This document shows, piece by piece, positions 1 to 6,700 of a DNA stretch of 8,073 bases (within the stretch, counting starts at the first letter, position 1; every line of letters starts with the position of its first letter). The stretch is from an uncultured Acidimicrobiales bacterium. Its GTDB lineage: Bacteria; Actinomycetota; Acidimicrobiia; Acidimicrobiales; Aldehydirespiratoraceae. The notes under the pieces were generated by a model that worked only from the letters and a program-made list of their open reading frames with translations, was not told where the DNA came from and did no database searches. Position numbers and translations under genes: made by a program. The stretch lies in assembly GCA_938091985.1 (NCBI GenBank), contig CALKOE010000037.1:1-8073 (forward strand). Reading direction: 5' to 3'.

Positions 1-1
1 G

Positions 2-655
2 GCCGACTACCTGCGCATGGCCACCAACCGGTTGCCTGACCCGGCTGCGGCGCGGGCGGTGGAGCAGTATCTCGTGGCCACGGTCGACCACGGGTTCAAC
101 GCGTCGACCTTCACCGGGCGAGTCGTGGCGAGTACCGGTGCCGACATGGCGGGCGCCCTCGTTGCTGCCGTTGGCGCCCTCACCGGACCACTCCACGGCG
201 GAGCCCCCAGCCGATGCATTCAGATGATCGACGAAATCGGCACTGCCGACCGCGCCGCCGACTGGGTGCGGGCGCAGCTCGACTCTGGCGAGAAGATCAT
301 GGGCTTCGGACATGCGGTGTATCGCGCGGAGGACCCGCGGGGCGTCGTGTTGCGCGAGGCCGCCGAGCGGCTCGGTGGGGAGCTCGTCGACCGGGCCGCC
401 GCGATCGAAGAGGAGATCCTCGCCGTGCTGGCCGAGTGGAAGCCTGATCAGCGGATCGTGACCAACGTGGAATTCTGGGCGTCGGTCGTGCTCGAACTTG
501 CAGGGCTCCCGCGGGCCATGTTCACGCCCACGTTCTCGGTGAGCCGGGCCATCGGCTGGTCGGCGCATGTGATCGAACAGCACGGCGTCGGCAAGATCGT
601 GCGACCGAGTGCCCGTTACATCGGCCCACCGCCGGTCGTGGCAGCGATGGGCTGA
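2..655 (+). CDS. Citrate synthase, CitA-like type (partial, C-terminal half)
   Basis: The 5' part lies outside the window; 217 residues remain, in frame from base 2 to the TGA at 653-655. The ATG at 17 is internal, since the frame stays open to the left edge. Citrate synthase condenses acetyl-CoA and oxaloacetate to citrate in the cytoplasm. Visible family motifs, numbered in this fragment, are GPLHGGAPSR with the first catalytic His near 65, GFGHAVYRAEDPR with the second near 104, and FTPTFSVSRAIGWSAHVIEQ near 174-193. The end, IVRPSARYIGPPP, resembles the short actinobacterial CitA (citrate synthase 2) proteins rather than long GltA. The catalytic Asp of the usual NVDF motif is replaced by Glu (NVEF, residue 157). 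A 2-methylcitrate synthase role cannot be excluded from this half alone. Confidence 0.93.
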   Translation, partial: ADYLRMATNRLPDPAAARAVEQYLVATVDHGFNASTFTGRVVASTGADMAGALVAAVGALTGPLHGGAPSRCIQMIDEIGTADRAADWVRAQLDSGEKIMGFGHAVYRAEDPRGVVLREAAERLGGELVDRAAAIEEEILAVLAEWKPDQRIVTNVEFWASVVLELAGLPRAMFTPTFSVSRAIGWSAHVIEQHGVGKIVRPSARYIGPPPVVAAMG

Positions 656-656
656 C

Positions 657-685
657 TTCACAGGTCCAGCCGCCCGATCTAGGGT
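657..685 (+). promoter_or_regulatory. Putative sigma70-type promoter of the P450 gene
   Basis: TTCACA at 657-662 matches the TTGACA consensus at five of six positions. After a 17-base spacer, TAGGGT at 680-685 fits the actinobacterial TAnnnT -10 box. The -35 box begins two bases after the citrate synthase stop codon. Transcription would start near 692 and give a leader of about 30 bases that contains the ribosome binding site. This implies the P450 gene has its own promoter. The call rests on motif fit only. Confidence 0.5.
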
Positions 686-706
686 TTACCTTCCAGGGAA
701 GCTTTC

Positions 707-715
707 GAGGATAGG
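707..715 (+). promoter_or_regulatory. Ribosome binding site of the P450 gene
   Basis: GAGGATAGG lies just upstream of the ATG at 722; the AGG at 713-715 is 6 bases from the start codon. It supports this start and contrasts with the downstream plus-strand genes, which lack a clear Shine-Dalgarno sequence. Confidence 0.6.
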
Positions 716-721
716 TGCCAC

Positions 722-2059
722 ATGACGACGACCGAGAACGCCGGATTCGAAGGTGTTGACCTTTGGGACATGGATGCCTTCCAGCGCCAGGAGCATCACG
801 CGATGCTCGAGAAGCTGCGCGAGACGGAGCCCGGTATCCACTGGATCGACGAGGGCGATATCGGTCCCGGCTTCTGGGCCATCACTCGGCTTGATCACCT
901 CAAAGAGGTCAACCGTCAGGCCGAGATCTTCTCGTCCAACGAGGGCGGCACCCAGATGCAAGAACGAGCCCGCGCCGACGGCTTGGACGACTTCCAGAAC
1001 GACTCCCTGATGCTGTCGATGGATCCGCCCAAGCACACGCGCTACCGCCGCATCGTCAGCCGTGGGTTCACCCCTCGGATGATCAACATGCTCGAGGACT
1101 ATCTCGACAACCGCACCCAGATGATCATCGACCGGGTGAGTGAGCGCGGGAGCGCAGAGTTCGTCACCGAACTCTCGGCTGAACTTCCACTCCAGGCGAT
1201 CGCCGAGATGGTCGGCATTCCGCTCGACGATCGATCGAAGATCTTCGACTGGACGAATTCGATGATCGGGGCCGACGACCCCGACTTCGCCAAGAGCGAA
1301 GAAGACGTGATGGCGGCGTTCGGCGAGCTCTTCGCCTACTCGAACGCGTTGCAGGCCGACCGCCGGGACAAGCCGGCTGACGACATCATCACCACCCTGC
1401 TGTCGGCCGACGTCGATGGCGAGGCACTCGATGAAATCGAGTTCGACATGTTCTTCCTTCTGCTGTGCGTGGCCGGCAACGAGACCACTCGCAACTCGAT
1501 CACACGAGGCATGCACGGCTTCTTCGAGTTCCCGGACCAGTGGGAGCTCTACAAGAGTGATCCCGACAAGTACGCCGACACGATGGTCGACGAGGTCGTG
1601 CGGTGGGCCACGCCCGTGCTCAACTTCCGGCGCCAGGCGATGCAGGACTATGTGCTCGATGGCGTGCAGATCAAGGAGAACGACAAGGTCGTGATGTGGC
1701 ACATCGCGGCAAACCGTGACCCGCGTGCGTTCGATGATCCGTGGAACTTCGACATCACCCGCAGCCCCAACGATCACGTCGGCTTCGGCGGTGGCGGCCC
1801 GCACTTCTGCCTTGGCTCCAACCTCGCCAAGATGGAGATCGCCCTGATGTTCAAGGGCATCGCCGAGCGCCTGCCCGACATTCGCCTTGCCGGCGAGGTC
1901 GAGTACCTCCGGTCGAACTTCATCGGCGGCGTCAAGAGCATGCCGGTCGAGTTCACGGCGTCGCCGTCGACCAACACGATGCCCCTCGATCGCCTCGGCT
2001 CTGCCGCGGGCGCCTCGGGCACCGACGGGTTCGGCGGCTCGGTCGAGCGCGAGGACTAG
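722..2059 (+). CDS. Cytochrome P450, CYP125-like
   Basis: A 445-residue soluble bacterial P450 without a membrane anchor. It would insert one oxygen atom from O2 into its substrate using electrons from a ferredoxin and reductase, neither of which is encoded here. Visible motifs are DPPKHTRYRR at 101-110 (C helix), AGNETT at 251-256 (I helix, oxygen activation), EVVR at 291-294 (ExxR), and FGGGGPHFCLG at 355-365 with heme-ligand Cys363. The blocks VAGNETTRNSIT, PDQWELYK, RWATPV and HVGFGG closely recall Mycobacterium CYP125, which oxidises the terminal methyl of the cholesterol side chain; CYP142 and CYP124 are relatives. A sterol or branched-lipid substrate is therefore likely but inferred. 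The last 30 residues are a Gly/Ser-rich acidic tail beyond the usual core. The start has a ribosome binding site, and the decarboxylase gene follows after 27 bases. Confidence 0.93.
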   Translation: MTTTENAGFEGVDLWDMDAFQRQEHHAMLEKLRETEPGIHWIDEGDIGPGFWAITRLDHLKEVNRQAEIFSSNEGGTQMQERARADGLDDFQNDSLMLSMDPPKHTRYRRIVSRGFTPRMINMLEDYLDNRTQMIIDRVSERGSAEFVTELSAELPLQAIAEMVGIPLDDRSKIFDWTNSMIGADDPDFAKSEEDVMAAFGELFAYSNALQADRRDKPADDIITTLLSADVDGEALDEIEFDMFFLLLCVAGNETTRNSITRGMHGFFEFPDQWELYKSDPDKYADTMVDEVVRWATPVLNFRRQAMQDYVLDGVQIKENDKVVMWHIAANRDPRAFDDPWNFDITRSPNDHVGFGGGGPHFCLGSNLAKMEIALMFKGIAERLPDIRLAGEVEYLRSNFIGGVKSMPVEFTASPSTNTMPLDRLGSAAGASGTDGFGGSVERED

Positions 2060-2063
2060 CCCC

Positions 2064-2081
2064 CGCCCCATGCCTGGGGCG
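2064..2081 (+). promoter_or_regulatory. Hairpin directly upstream of the decarboxylase start
   Basis: CGCCCCA and TGGGGCG form a perfect 7-base-pair stem with loop TGCC. It occupies most of the 27-base gap between the P450 stop and the decarboxylase ATG at 2087. The only purine-rich candidate ribosome binding site, GGGG at 2076-2079, lies in the 3' arm and would be hidden when the stem forms. No T-run follows, so a standard terminator is unlikely. A role in translation control is inference. Confidence 0.45.
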
Positions 2082-2086
2082 CGCCC

Positions 2087-3508
2087 ATGACACCCGACGA
2101 GTTCCGAGCCGCGGCCCACGAGTTGGTCGACTGGATTGCCGACCGTCGAGCCGACGTCGAGTCACGCCCGGTGCGTCCGAACGTCGTGCCCGGCGAGATC
2201 TCGGCGCAACTTCCCACGACCCCGCCGGCCGTGCCGGTCGACGCCCGAGAGGTGCTCAGCGACCTCGATGGCATCGTGGCGCCGGGGGTGACCGAGGTCC
2301 AGCACCCGATGCACTTCGGCTGGTTCCCGTCCAACGCCAGCTTGTCATCGGTGCTCGGTGACTTCGCCTCGTCTGGACTCGGCTCGCTCGGGATCTCGTG
2401 GGAGTCCTCGCCGGCACTCACTGAAGTCGAGGAGGTGGTGGTCGACTGGCTGCGCCAGCTGACCGGCCTCGACGCGGGCTGGCACGGCGTCATCCAGGAC
2501 ACCGCCTCCAGTGCCTGCCTTGTCGCGATGCTTGCCGCTCGGGAACGGGCGACTGATCACCTGCAGACCACGACCGGCCTCGGCGGGCTCGACCAGCCCC
2601 TGTGCGTCTACACGACCAGTGAGGCGCATTCGTCGGTGCGCAAGGCAGCGCTCCTGGCCGGCTTTGGGGCTGACTTCATCCGACTGATCGACGTCGATCC
2701 GACAACGCGCGACATGCGCGCAGATGCGCTGGCGGCAGCCATCGCAGCAGACCGTGCTGCGGATCGCCGCCCCACGATCGTCGTGGCCTCCGCCGGTTCG
2801 ACCGGGACGACCGCGTTCGATCCGATCGACGAGATTGTGGCGGTGTCGGCGCCGCAAGGTGTGTGGGTCCATGTCGACGCGGCGATGGCGGGCTCGGCGC
2901 TCGTGCTCCCCGAGATGCGCCACCTCTTCGATGGGCTGGAGGGCGCCGATTCGCTGTCGTGGAACCCCCACAAGTGGTTCGGCACGATTCTCGACTGCTC
3001 GCTGATGTACCTCCGCGATCCCGATCATCTGATTCGGGTCATGTCGACCAACCCGAGCTACCTCCGATCGACCGCTGGCGGCGAGGCCACGCAATATCGC
3101 GATTGGGGGATTCCGCTGGGCCGTCGCTTCCGCGCGCTGAAGCTCTGGTACCAGCTGCGAATCGACGGCATCGAGGCGATTCGGACTCGGCTCCGTCGCG
3201 ATCTCGACAACGCCCAGTGGTTGGCCGAACAGTTTCGGCTCCTCCCCGAGTGGGAGGTCGTCGCACCGGTTCGCCTGCAGACGGTGTGCGTTCGTCACCG
3301 ACCCGATGGCCTCGATGGCGACGACCTCGATACCCACACGCTCGACTGGGTGCGCCGCGTCAACACATCGGGATCGGCGTTCCTCTCGCCCTCGATGCTC
3401 GACGACCGCTGGATGGTTCGAGTCTCGGTCGGGGTCGAGTCGACCGAACGCCGTCACCTCGAGCGTCTGCTCGAGCTGCTCTCGACCGCTACGTCGCCGA
3501 GATCCTGA
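2087..3508 (+). CDS. PLP-dependent amino acid decarboxylase, group II (aromatic-L-amino-acid decarboxylase-like)
   Basis: A 473-residue fold-type I PLP enzyme, near the usual 470-480 of animal and bacterial aromatic amino acid decarboxylases, which convert Dopa, tryptophan, tyrosine or related amino acids to amines plus CO2. The N-terminal block EFRAAAHELVDWIADR is typical and supports this start. HPMHFGWFPS is at 73-82, SEAHSS with PLP-stacking His181 at 178-183, HVDAAMAGSA with PLP-binding Asp264 at 262-271, and WNPHKW with the Schiff-base Lys296 at 292-297. Tyr325 in NPSYL aligns with the catalytic-loop Tyr332 of human AADC; Phe there marks aldehyde synthases, so true decarboxylation is expected. 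GIPLGRRFRALKLW follows at 341-354. The exact substrate is not readable. It is probably co-transcribed with the P450, and its 3' end overlaps the convergent membrane protein gene by 20 bases. Confidence 0.93.
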   Translation: MTPDEFRAAAHELVDWIADRRADVESRPVRPNVVPGEISAQLPTTPPAVPVDAREVLSDLDGIVAPGVTEVQHPMHFGWFPSNASLSSVLGDFASSGLGSLGISWESSPALTEVEEVVVDWLRQLTGLDAGWHGVIQDTASSACLVAMLAARERATDHLQTTTGLGGLDQPLCVYTTSEAHSSVRKAALLAGFGADFIRLIDVDPTTRDMRADALAAAIAADRAADRRPTIVVASAGSTGTTAFDPIDEIVAVSAPQGVWVHVDAAMAGSALVLPEMRHLFDGLEGADSLSWNPHKWFGTILDCSLMYLRDPDHLIRVMSTNPSYLRSTAGGEATQYRDWGIPLGRRFRALKLWYQLRIDGIEAIRTRLRRDLDNAQWLAEQFRLLPEWEVVAPVRLQTVCVRHRPDGLDGDDLDTHTLDWVRRVNTSGSAFLSPSMLDDRWMVRVSVGVESTERRHLERLLELLSTATSPRS

Positions 3509-4085
3509 ACAGCTCTGAGACCAGGTCGTCGTACCAACCTGCCGCCACGGCGATGCCGTAGACGACGGCCACGATCAAGGCTGACCGACGTAGTCCCAGG
3601 TGGTGCATCGCTACCCGCGCCCGCGGCGCGGCGTGGGGGAGCACCGTGATCAGGGCGGCTGGGAGCAACAGCCCGATCACGTAGGCGTGCATCTTCACGA
3701 GGCTCTCGACTCGGTCGGTCTCGGCGGTGTTCAGCACCTCGGCGAATTGTTCGCCGACGCACGGCTGCCAGAGCCATCCGGCGATCGCGCCGGCGGCGAG
3801 GCCGAGAGTCAGTGGCAACAGGGGCTTCCCGCCGAGGCGCTGATGTCCGAGCGCGTAGGTCGCGATGATCGCGACGCCGATGATCCATCGTGCGGTGCCG
3901 TTCGCATCGAAGTCCCAGAGTCGGCCGGCCCGCGCCCACATCATCGTCGCCGTGCCGACAGCGAAGGCAACGATGAGCCATACGCGGCGTGTGGGGGCGG
4001 TCAGGACGAGCAGAACCGACGGCACGAGCACCACCAGCGAGCAGAGCAGCGAAATCGATTCGACGCCCTCGAGGAACGTCGCCAT
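3489..4085 (-). CDS. Six-helix membrane protein with two cysteines, partner gene of the redoxin
   Basis: 198 residues; I do not recognise the family. The ATG at 4085 lies 4 bases after the redoxin stop and has GAGG 9 bases upstream, so it is preferred to the in-frame ATG at 4130, which lies inside the redoxin gene. Hydrophobic segments are near 10-30, 33-50, 66-80, 88-106, 132-150 and 168-184. Positive charges sit in the 31-34, 81-87 and 154-167 loops, so by the positive-inside rule both ends face outward. The only cysteines are Cys15, in the outer part of helix 1, and Cys109, just after helix 4 in an outward loop. Together with the neighbouring redoxin this suggests a thiol-redox partner or substrate, loosely like CcdA, which also uses two membrane cysteines; sequence homology to CcdA is not evident. 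The stop is TAG at 3489-3491. Confidence 0.82.
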   Translation of the reverse strand: MATFLEGVESISLLCSLVVLVPSVLLVLTAPTRRVWLIVAFAVGTATMMWARAGRLWDFDANGTARWIIGVAIIATYALGHQRLGGKPLLPLTLGLAAGAIAGWLWQPCVGEQFAEVLNTAETDRVESLVKMHAYVIGLLLPAALITVLPHAAPRARVAMHHLGLRRSALIVAVVYGIAVAAGWYDDLVSELFRISAT

Positions 4086-4089
4086 TCGG

Positions 4090-4731
4090 TCAGGCCTCGC
4101 CGGCGAGCAAGCGCTCGATCGACTCGGCAAGGCGTACGTAGTGCTTCGTGCCGTCGCCGCGCTGCTGCATCCGAAGCTGATTGTCGCCGTCGATCAAATA
4201 GACCGTCGGCCACCATGCCTGCGGACCCTCCTGCCAGCGATGGAAGTTCCGCTTCTCGGTGTCGAGGGCGATCGGCCACACCACCCCGAGGTCGGCGGCG
4301 GCCTCGATGATGTTGTCGACGTCGGCTTCGTAGTCGAACTCCGGTGCGTGTACGCCGACGATCTCGATGTCGTCACCGAACTCGGCGCGGATGTCCTTCA
4401 GCGCTTCAATGGTGTTCCTGCAGTTGACGCAGCCAAACGTCCAGAACTGCACAACGGTGAGCTTGTGGTCGGCTCGGATCTCCTCCAGCGACGTCGCGTC
4501 GGTGTTGAGCCAGCCGTCGAGCCCCGTCAGGGTCGGCGCCGGGCCCAGAACCGGGATCGGCTCGAGTTCCTCGGTCGCTCCATCGGCTGTCTCGCGGTCG
4601 TTGGCCGCCTGCTCGGCCCGCACTTCGGCAACGGTGGCATCGTCGTCGTTGTCGACGACAACCCAGACGATCGCGCCGATTCCCAAGGTGAGAACGGTGA
4701 CGGCCAGGGCGCGCGTGATCGCAGGGTTCAT
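4090..4731 (-). CDS. Membrane-anchored thioredoxin-like (TlpA/DipZ C-terminal type) protein
   Basis: 213 residues. A short positive N-terminus and a hydrophobic segment at about 8-26, with no lipobox cysteine, suggest an uncleaved anchor with the rest outside the membrane. A linker rich in Asp, Glu and Ala spans about 28-60, and a redoxin domain about 60-212. The active site is FWTFGCVNCR, with Cys101 and Cys104. VGVHAPEFDYE (125-135), PIALD (153-157) and WWPTVYLID with the expected cis-Pro175 (173-181) match the C-terminal redoxin domain of DipZ and related TlpA-family thiol-disulfide proteins. It probably reduces or exchanges disulfides of exported proteins; the direction is not readable. 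It is followed after 4 bases by the six-helix protein gene and is divergent from kynU across 57 bases. No clear ribosome binding site is seen. Confidence 0.88.
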   Translation of the reverse strand: MNPAITRALAVTVLTLGIGAIVWVVVDNDDDATVAEVRAEQAANDRETADGATEELEPIPVLGPAPTLTGLDGWLNTDATSLEEIRADHKLTVVQFWTFGCVNCRNTIEALKDIRAEFGDDIEIVGVHAPEFDYEADVDNIIEAAADLGVVWPIALDTEKRNFHRWQEGPQAWWPTVYLIDGDNQLRMQQRGDGTKHYVRLAESIERLLAGEA

Positions 4732-4745
4732 GGCGTGGAAACGCC
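4732..4745 (-). promoter_or_regulatory. Small inverted repeat touching the redoxin start codon
   Basis: On the minus strand GGCGT, loop TTCC, ACGCC is followed immediately by the redoxin ATG. The 5-base-pair stem is perfect. It sits where a ribosome binding site would be, and none is obvious there. It could be a translational control hairpin, an operator, or chance in GC-rich DNA. Confidence 0.25.
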
Positions 4746-4775
4746 TCGGGCGCTCACGAAGTTCCCGTGGCGTTC

Positions 4776-4781
4776 TACTCT
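4776..4781 (+). promoter_or_regulatory. Putative -10 box of a leaderless kynU transcript
   Basis: TACTCT (extended: CTACTCT) fits TAnnnT and ends 7 bases before the GTG at 4789, so transcription would begin at or next to the start codon. No Shine-Dalgarno sequence is visible. A -35 box is weak at best. Confidence 0.45.
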
Positions 4782-4788
4782 CCGCTCT

Positions 4789-6075
4789 GTGAACTCCGGT
4801 ATCGACCTCGGCCCGTACCTCGATCTGGCGGGCTTCGACGATGCCGTAGACCGTGACGATGCCGATGATCTGGCCGCGTTTGCCACTCGTTTCGAGGTCG
4901 ACGACTCGCCGATGATCTATCTCGACGGCAATTCGCTCGGCCGGTTGCCGTCGGCGACCCCCGCTGTGGTCGATCAGGAAGTTCGCTCCGCATGGGGCAA
5001 GCGTCTCATTCGCTCTTGGAACGAGGGCTGGTGGGATCTCGCCGCGGAGGTCGGAGATCTCGTGGCGCCGCTCATCGGGGCATCACCCGGCGAGGTGGTC
5101 GTGTCGGAGTCGACCACGACCAACCTCCACAAGCTCGCCGGTGCCGCCCTCGATGCTCGGCCCGGTCGTTCGAAGATCGTCACCGACGATCTGAACTTCC
5201 CGTCTGATGTCCACGTGTTGGCCGGTCTGGCTCATCGAAGCGACCGCGTGCTCGAGATCGTTCCGTCTGACGGTGTGCACGGCCCGCTCCCGGCTTTGGC
5301 GGCCGCCATCGACGACACCACAGCCCTCGTGTCGTTGTCATTGACGGCCTTCAAGTCGGGGTACACCTACGACCTGGCCGCGCTGACGGCGGCAGCACAC
5401 GAGGCCGGGGCCCTGGTGCTGTGGGACCTGAGCCATTCGGTGGGCGCTGTCGAGGTGGACCTCAACGGTGCCAATGCCGACCTCGCGGTCGGGTGTACCT
5501 ACAAGTTCCTCAACGGAGGGCCCGGAGCGCCTGCGTTCCTCTATGTGCGAGGCGACCTGATCCACGAGCTGCGCAATCCCATCACCGGATGGTGGGGCGA
5601 TGCCGACCCGTTCGAGTTCGGCCTGCTCCATGAACCGGCCAGCGACATTCGTCGCTTCCAGGTCGGTACGCCGCCGGTCCTTTCGCTCGCCGGAGCGCAG
5701 GCCGGCATCGGCCTCGTCGCTGAGGCCGGCATCAAGGCGGTGGCGGCCAAGGGCCGAGATCTGGTGGCCTTCGTGGAGGAATTGGCGGCGTCTCGTCTTG
5801 CCCCTCTGGGGTTCCGGTGGGCGTCGCCCCGCGATCCGGCTCGTCGCGGCGCCCACGCGGCGCTTGCCCACCACGACGCGTGGCGTGTTACCCAGGCGCT
5901 GGTGGAGCTCGGCGAGGTCATCCCCGACTTCCGAGCGCCGGACAACGTCCGGCTCGGTCTGTCGCCGCTCACCACATCGTTCGTCGATGTCCACACCGCA
6001 GTCGAGCGCTTGGCTCGCTTGGTCGAATCGGGCGCCCACGCCGGCTATCCCGCCGTTCGCACGGGGATCACCTGA
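4789..6075 (+). CDS. kynU: Kynureninase
   Basis: 428 residues starting at GTG, the only start in frame that leaves a normal N-terminus of about 40 residues before YLDGNSLG (44-51). The reading frame stays open upstream, but that part is antisense to the redoxin gene. Kynureninase is a cytoplasmic fold-type I PLP enzyme that cleaves kynurenine to anthranilate plus alanine, or 3-hydroxykynurenine to 3-hydroxyanthranilate. Visible features are NFPSD at 136-140, FKSGYTYDLAALT at 188-200, DLSHSVGA with PLP-binding Asp213, CTYKFLNGGPG with the Schiff-base Lys239, GWWGD at 267-271, FQVGTPPVLSL at 290-300 and VRLGLSPL at 387-394. No tryptophan dioxygenase or kynurenine formamidase lies in the window, so whether it serves tryptophan breakdown or NAD synthesis is open. 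A -10-like box lies just before the start. Confidence 0.94.
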   Translation: MNSGIDLGPYLDLAGFDDAVDRDDADDLAAFATRFEVDDSPMIYLDGNSLGRLPSATPAVVDQEVRSAWGKRLIRSWNEGWWDLAAEVGDLVAPLIGASPGEVVVSESTTTNLHKLAGAALDARPGRSKIVTDDLNFPSDVHVLAGLAHRSDRVLEIVPSDGVHGPLPALAAAIDDTTALVSLSLTAFKSGYTYDLAALTAAAHEAGALVLWDLSHSVGAVEVDLNGANADLAVGCTYKFLNGGPGAPAFLYVRGDLIHELRNPITGWWGDADPFEFGLLHEPASDIRRFQVGTPPVLSLAGAQAGIGLVAEAGIKAVAAKGRDLVAFVEELAASRLAPLGFRWASPRDPARRGAHAALAHHDAWRVTQALVELGEVIPDFRAPDNVRLGLSPLTTSFVDVHTAVERLARLVESGAHAGYPAVRTGIT

Positions 6076-6090
6076 CGAACGGGCGCAGGC

Positions 6091-6096
6091 TACGTT
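6091..6096 (+). promoter_or_regulatory. Putative -10 box of a leaderless YjdF-like gene transcript
   Basis: TACGTT (extended: CTACGTT) lies in the 28-base gap after kynU and ends 7 bases before the ATG at 6104. There is no Shine-Dalgarno sequence. The position allows transcription to begin at the start codon. Confidence 0.42.
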
Positions 6097-6103
6097 GGCG
6101 ACG

Positions 6104-6700
6104 ATGATCGTCGGCGTGCGCGAGCTCGACCCCACCGCGTGGGCGGCGCGGATCAACGCCGTCGTCAAGATCGCGTTGTTCGCGGCATTCGCCGTGGCGT
6201 TGGCGGTGCCGCTTGACCATCTCGACGGCAAAGCCATGCCGGCTCGCGCCCCGCTGTTCTTGGCCAGCGCGGTTCTGGTGCCCATGCTCGCACGACGCCG
6301 GCGATGGGAGCCGTATCCCCATGTGGCCGACGCGCTTCTTGCGCTGCCGTTCCTGCTCGACACATTGGGCAACTTGCTCGGCATCTATGACGCGGCCGAG
6401 TCGACCGACGACGTGCTGCACTTCGTCAACTGGGTCTTCCTCGTCGCCGCCTACCACGCCTTCCGCTTCCGCAATGTCGACGATCGTCGCGATGCTCTGC
6501 TGCTCGGCTACGGATTCGGGGCGCTCGCCATCGTGTGGTGGGAAGCGCTCGAGTGGCTGGTTTCAGAGGACGGCATCGGCGGGGCGGGAGCCCTCGCCCT
6601 CACCTACGGCGACACTATTGGTGATCTCGTGTTGTCGAGTACCGGTGGGCTCTTGGGGTCGTGGCTCGCCGTTCGATGGCTCGGGCCACAGCGCCGCTAG
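6104..6700 (+). CDS. Six-helix membrane protein resembling the YjdF/DUF2238 type
   Basis: 198 residues with hydrophobic segments near 20-38, 49-63, 76-93, 107-120, 131-152 and 172-191. Acidic and polar residues occur in or beside helices: FLLDTLGNLLG at 83-93, STDDVLHFVNW at 100-110, WWEALEW at 145-151 and YGDTIGDLVLSS at 168-179. The order DxxGN, DDxxHF, WExxEW, DxxGDxxxxxxGxxxG recalls the YjdF/DUF2238 family of inner membrane proteins of unknown function. I assign this from pattern memory and with caution. The first ATG of the plausible N-terminus is used. The gene lies 28 bases after kynU and 19 before ilvA, in the same direction. A role in transport or in handling a product of its neighbours is possible, but nothing in the sequence shows it. 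Confidence 0.8.
   Translation: MIVGVRELDPTAWAARINAVVKIALFAAFAVALAVPLDHLDGKAMPARAPLFLASAVLVPMLARRRRWEPYPHVADALLALPFLLDTLGNLLGIYDAAESTDDVLHFVNWVFLVAAYHAFRFRNVDDRRDALLLGYGFGALAIVWWEALEWLVSEDGIGGAGALALTYGDTIGDLVLSSTGGLLGSWLAVRWLGPQRR

Noticed and set aside
686..2119. Long minus-strand open frame of 477 codons opposite the P450
   Set aside because: It mirrors the codon bias of the P450 gene; the translation is rich in Arg, His, Val and Leu with no domain, while the plus strand has all P450 motifs.
2345..3457. Minus-strand open frame opposite the decarboxylase
   Set aside because: A shadow of a high-GC gene, with no recognisable motif.
3489..4085. Direct assignment of the six-helix protein to the CcdA family
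   Set aside because: The typical CcdA motifs around its cysteines are absent; only the count and rough position of the cysteines are similar.
4086..4130. Earlier minus-strand ATG at 4130 for the six-helix protein
   Set aside because: It would overlap the redoxin end by 41 bases and add 15 polar residues; the ATG at 4085 has a GAGG at good spacing and begins just before the first helix.
3865..4788. In-frame upstream extension of kynU
   Set aside because: It is antisense to the redoxin and membrane protein genes, and kynureninases do not have such an N-terminal domain.
5338..6384. Minus-strand open frame across the kynU end and the YjdF-like gene
   Set aside because: It spans two well-supported plus-strand genes and has no family motif.
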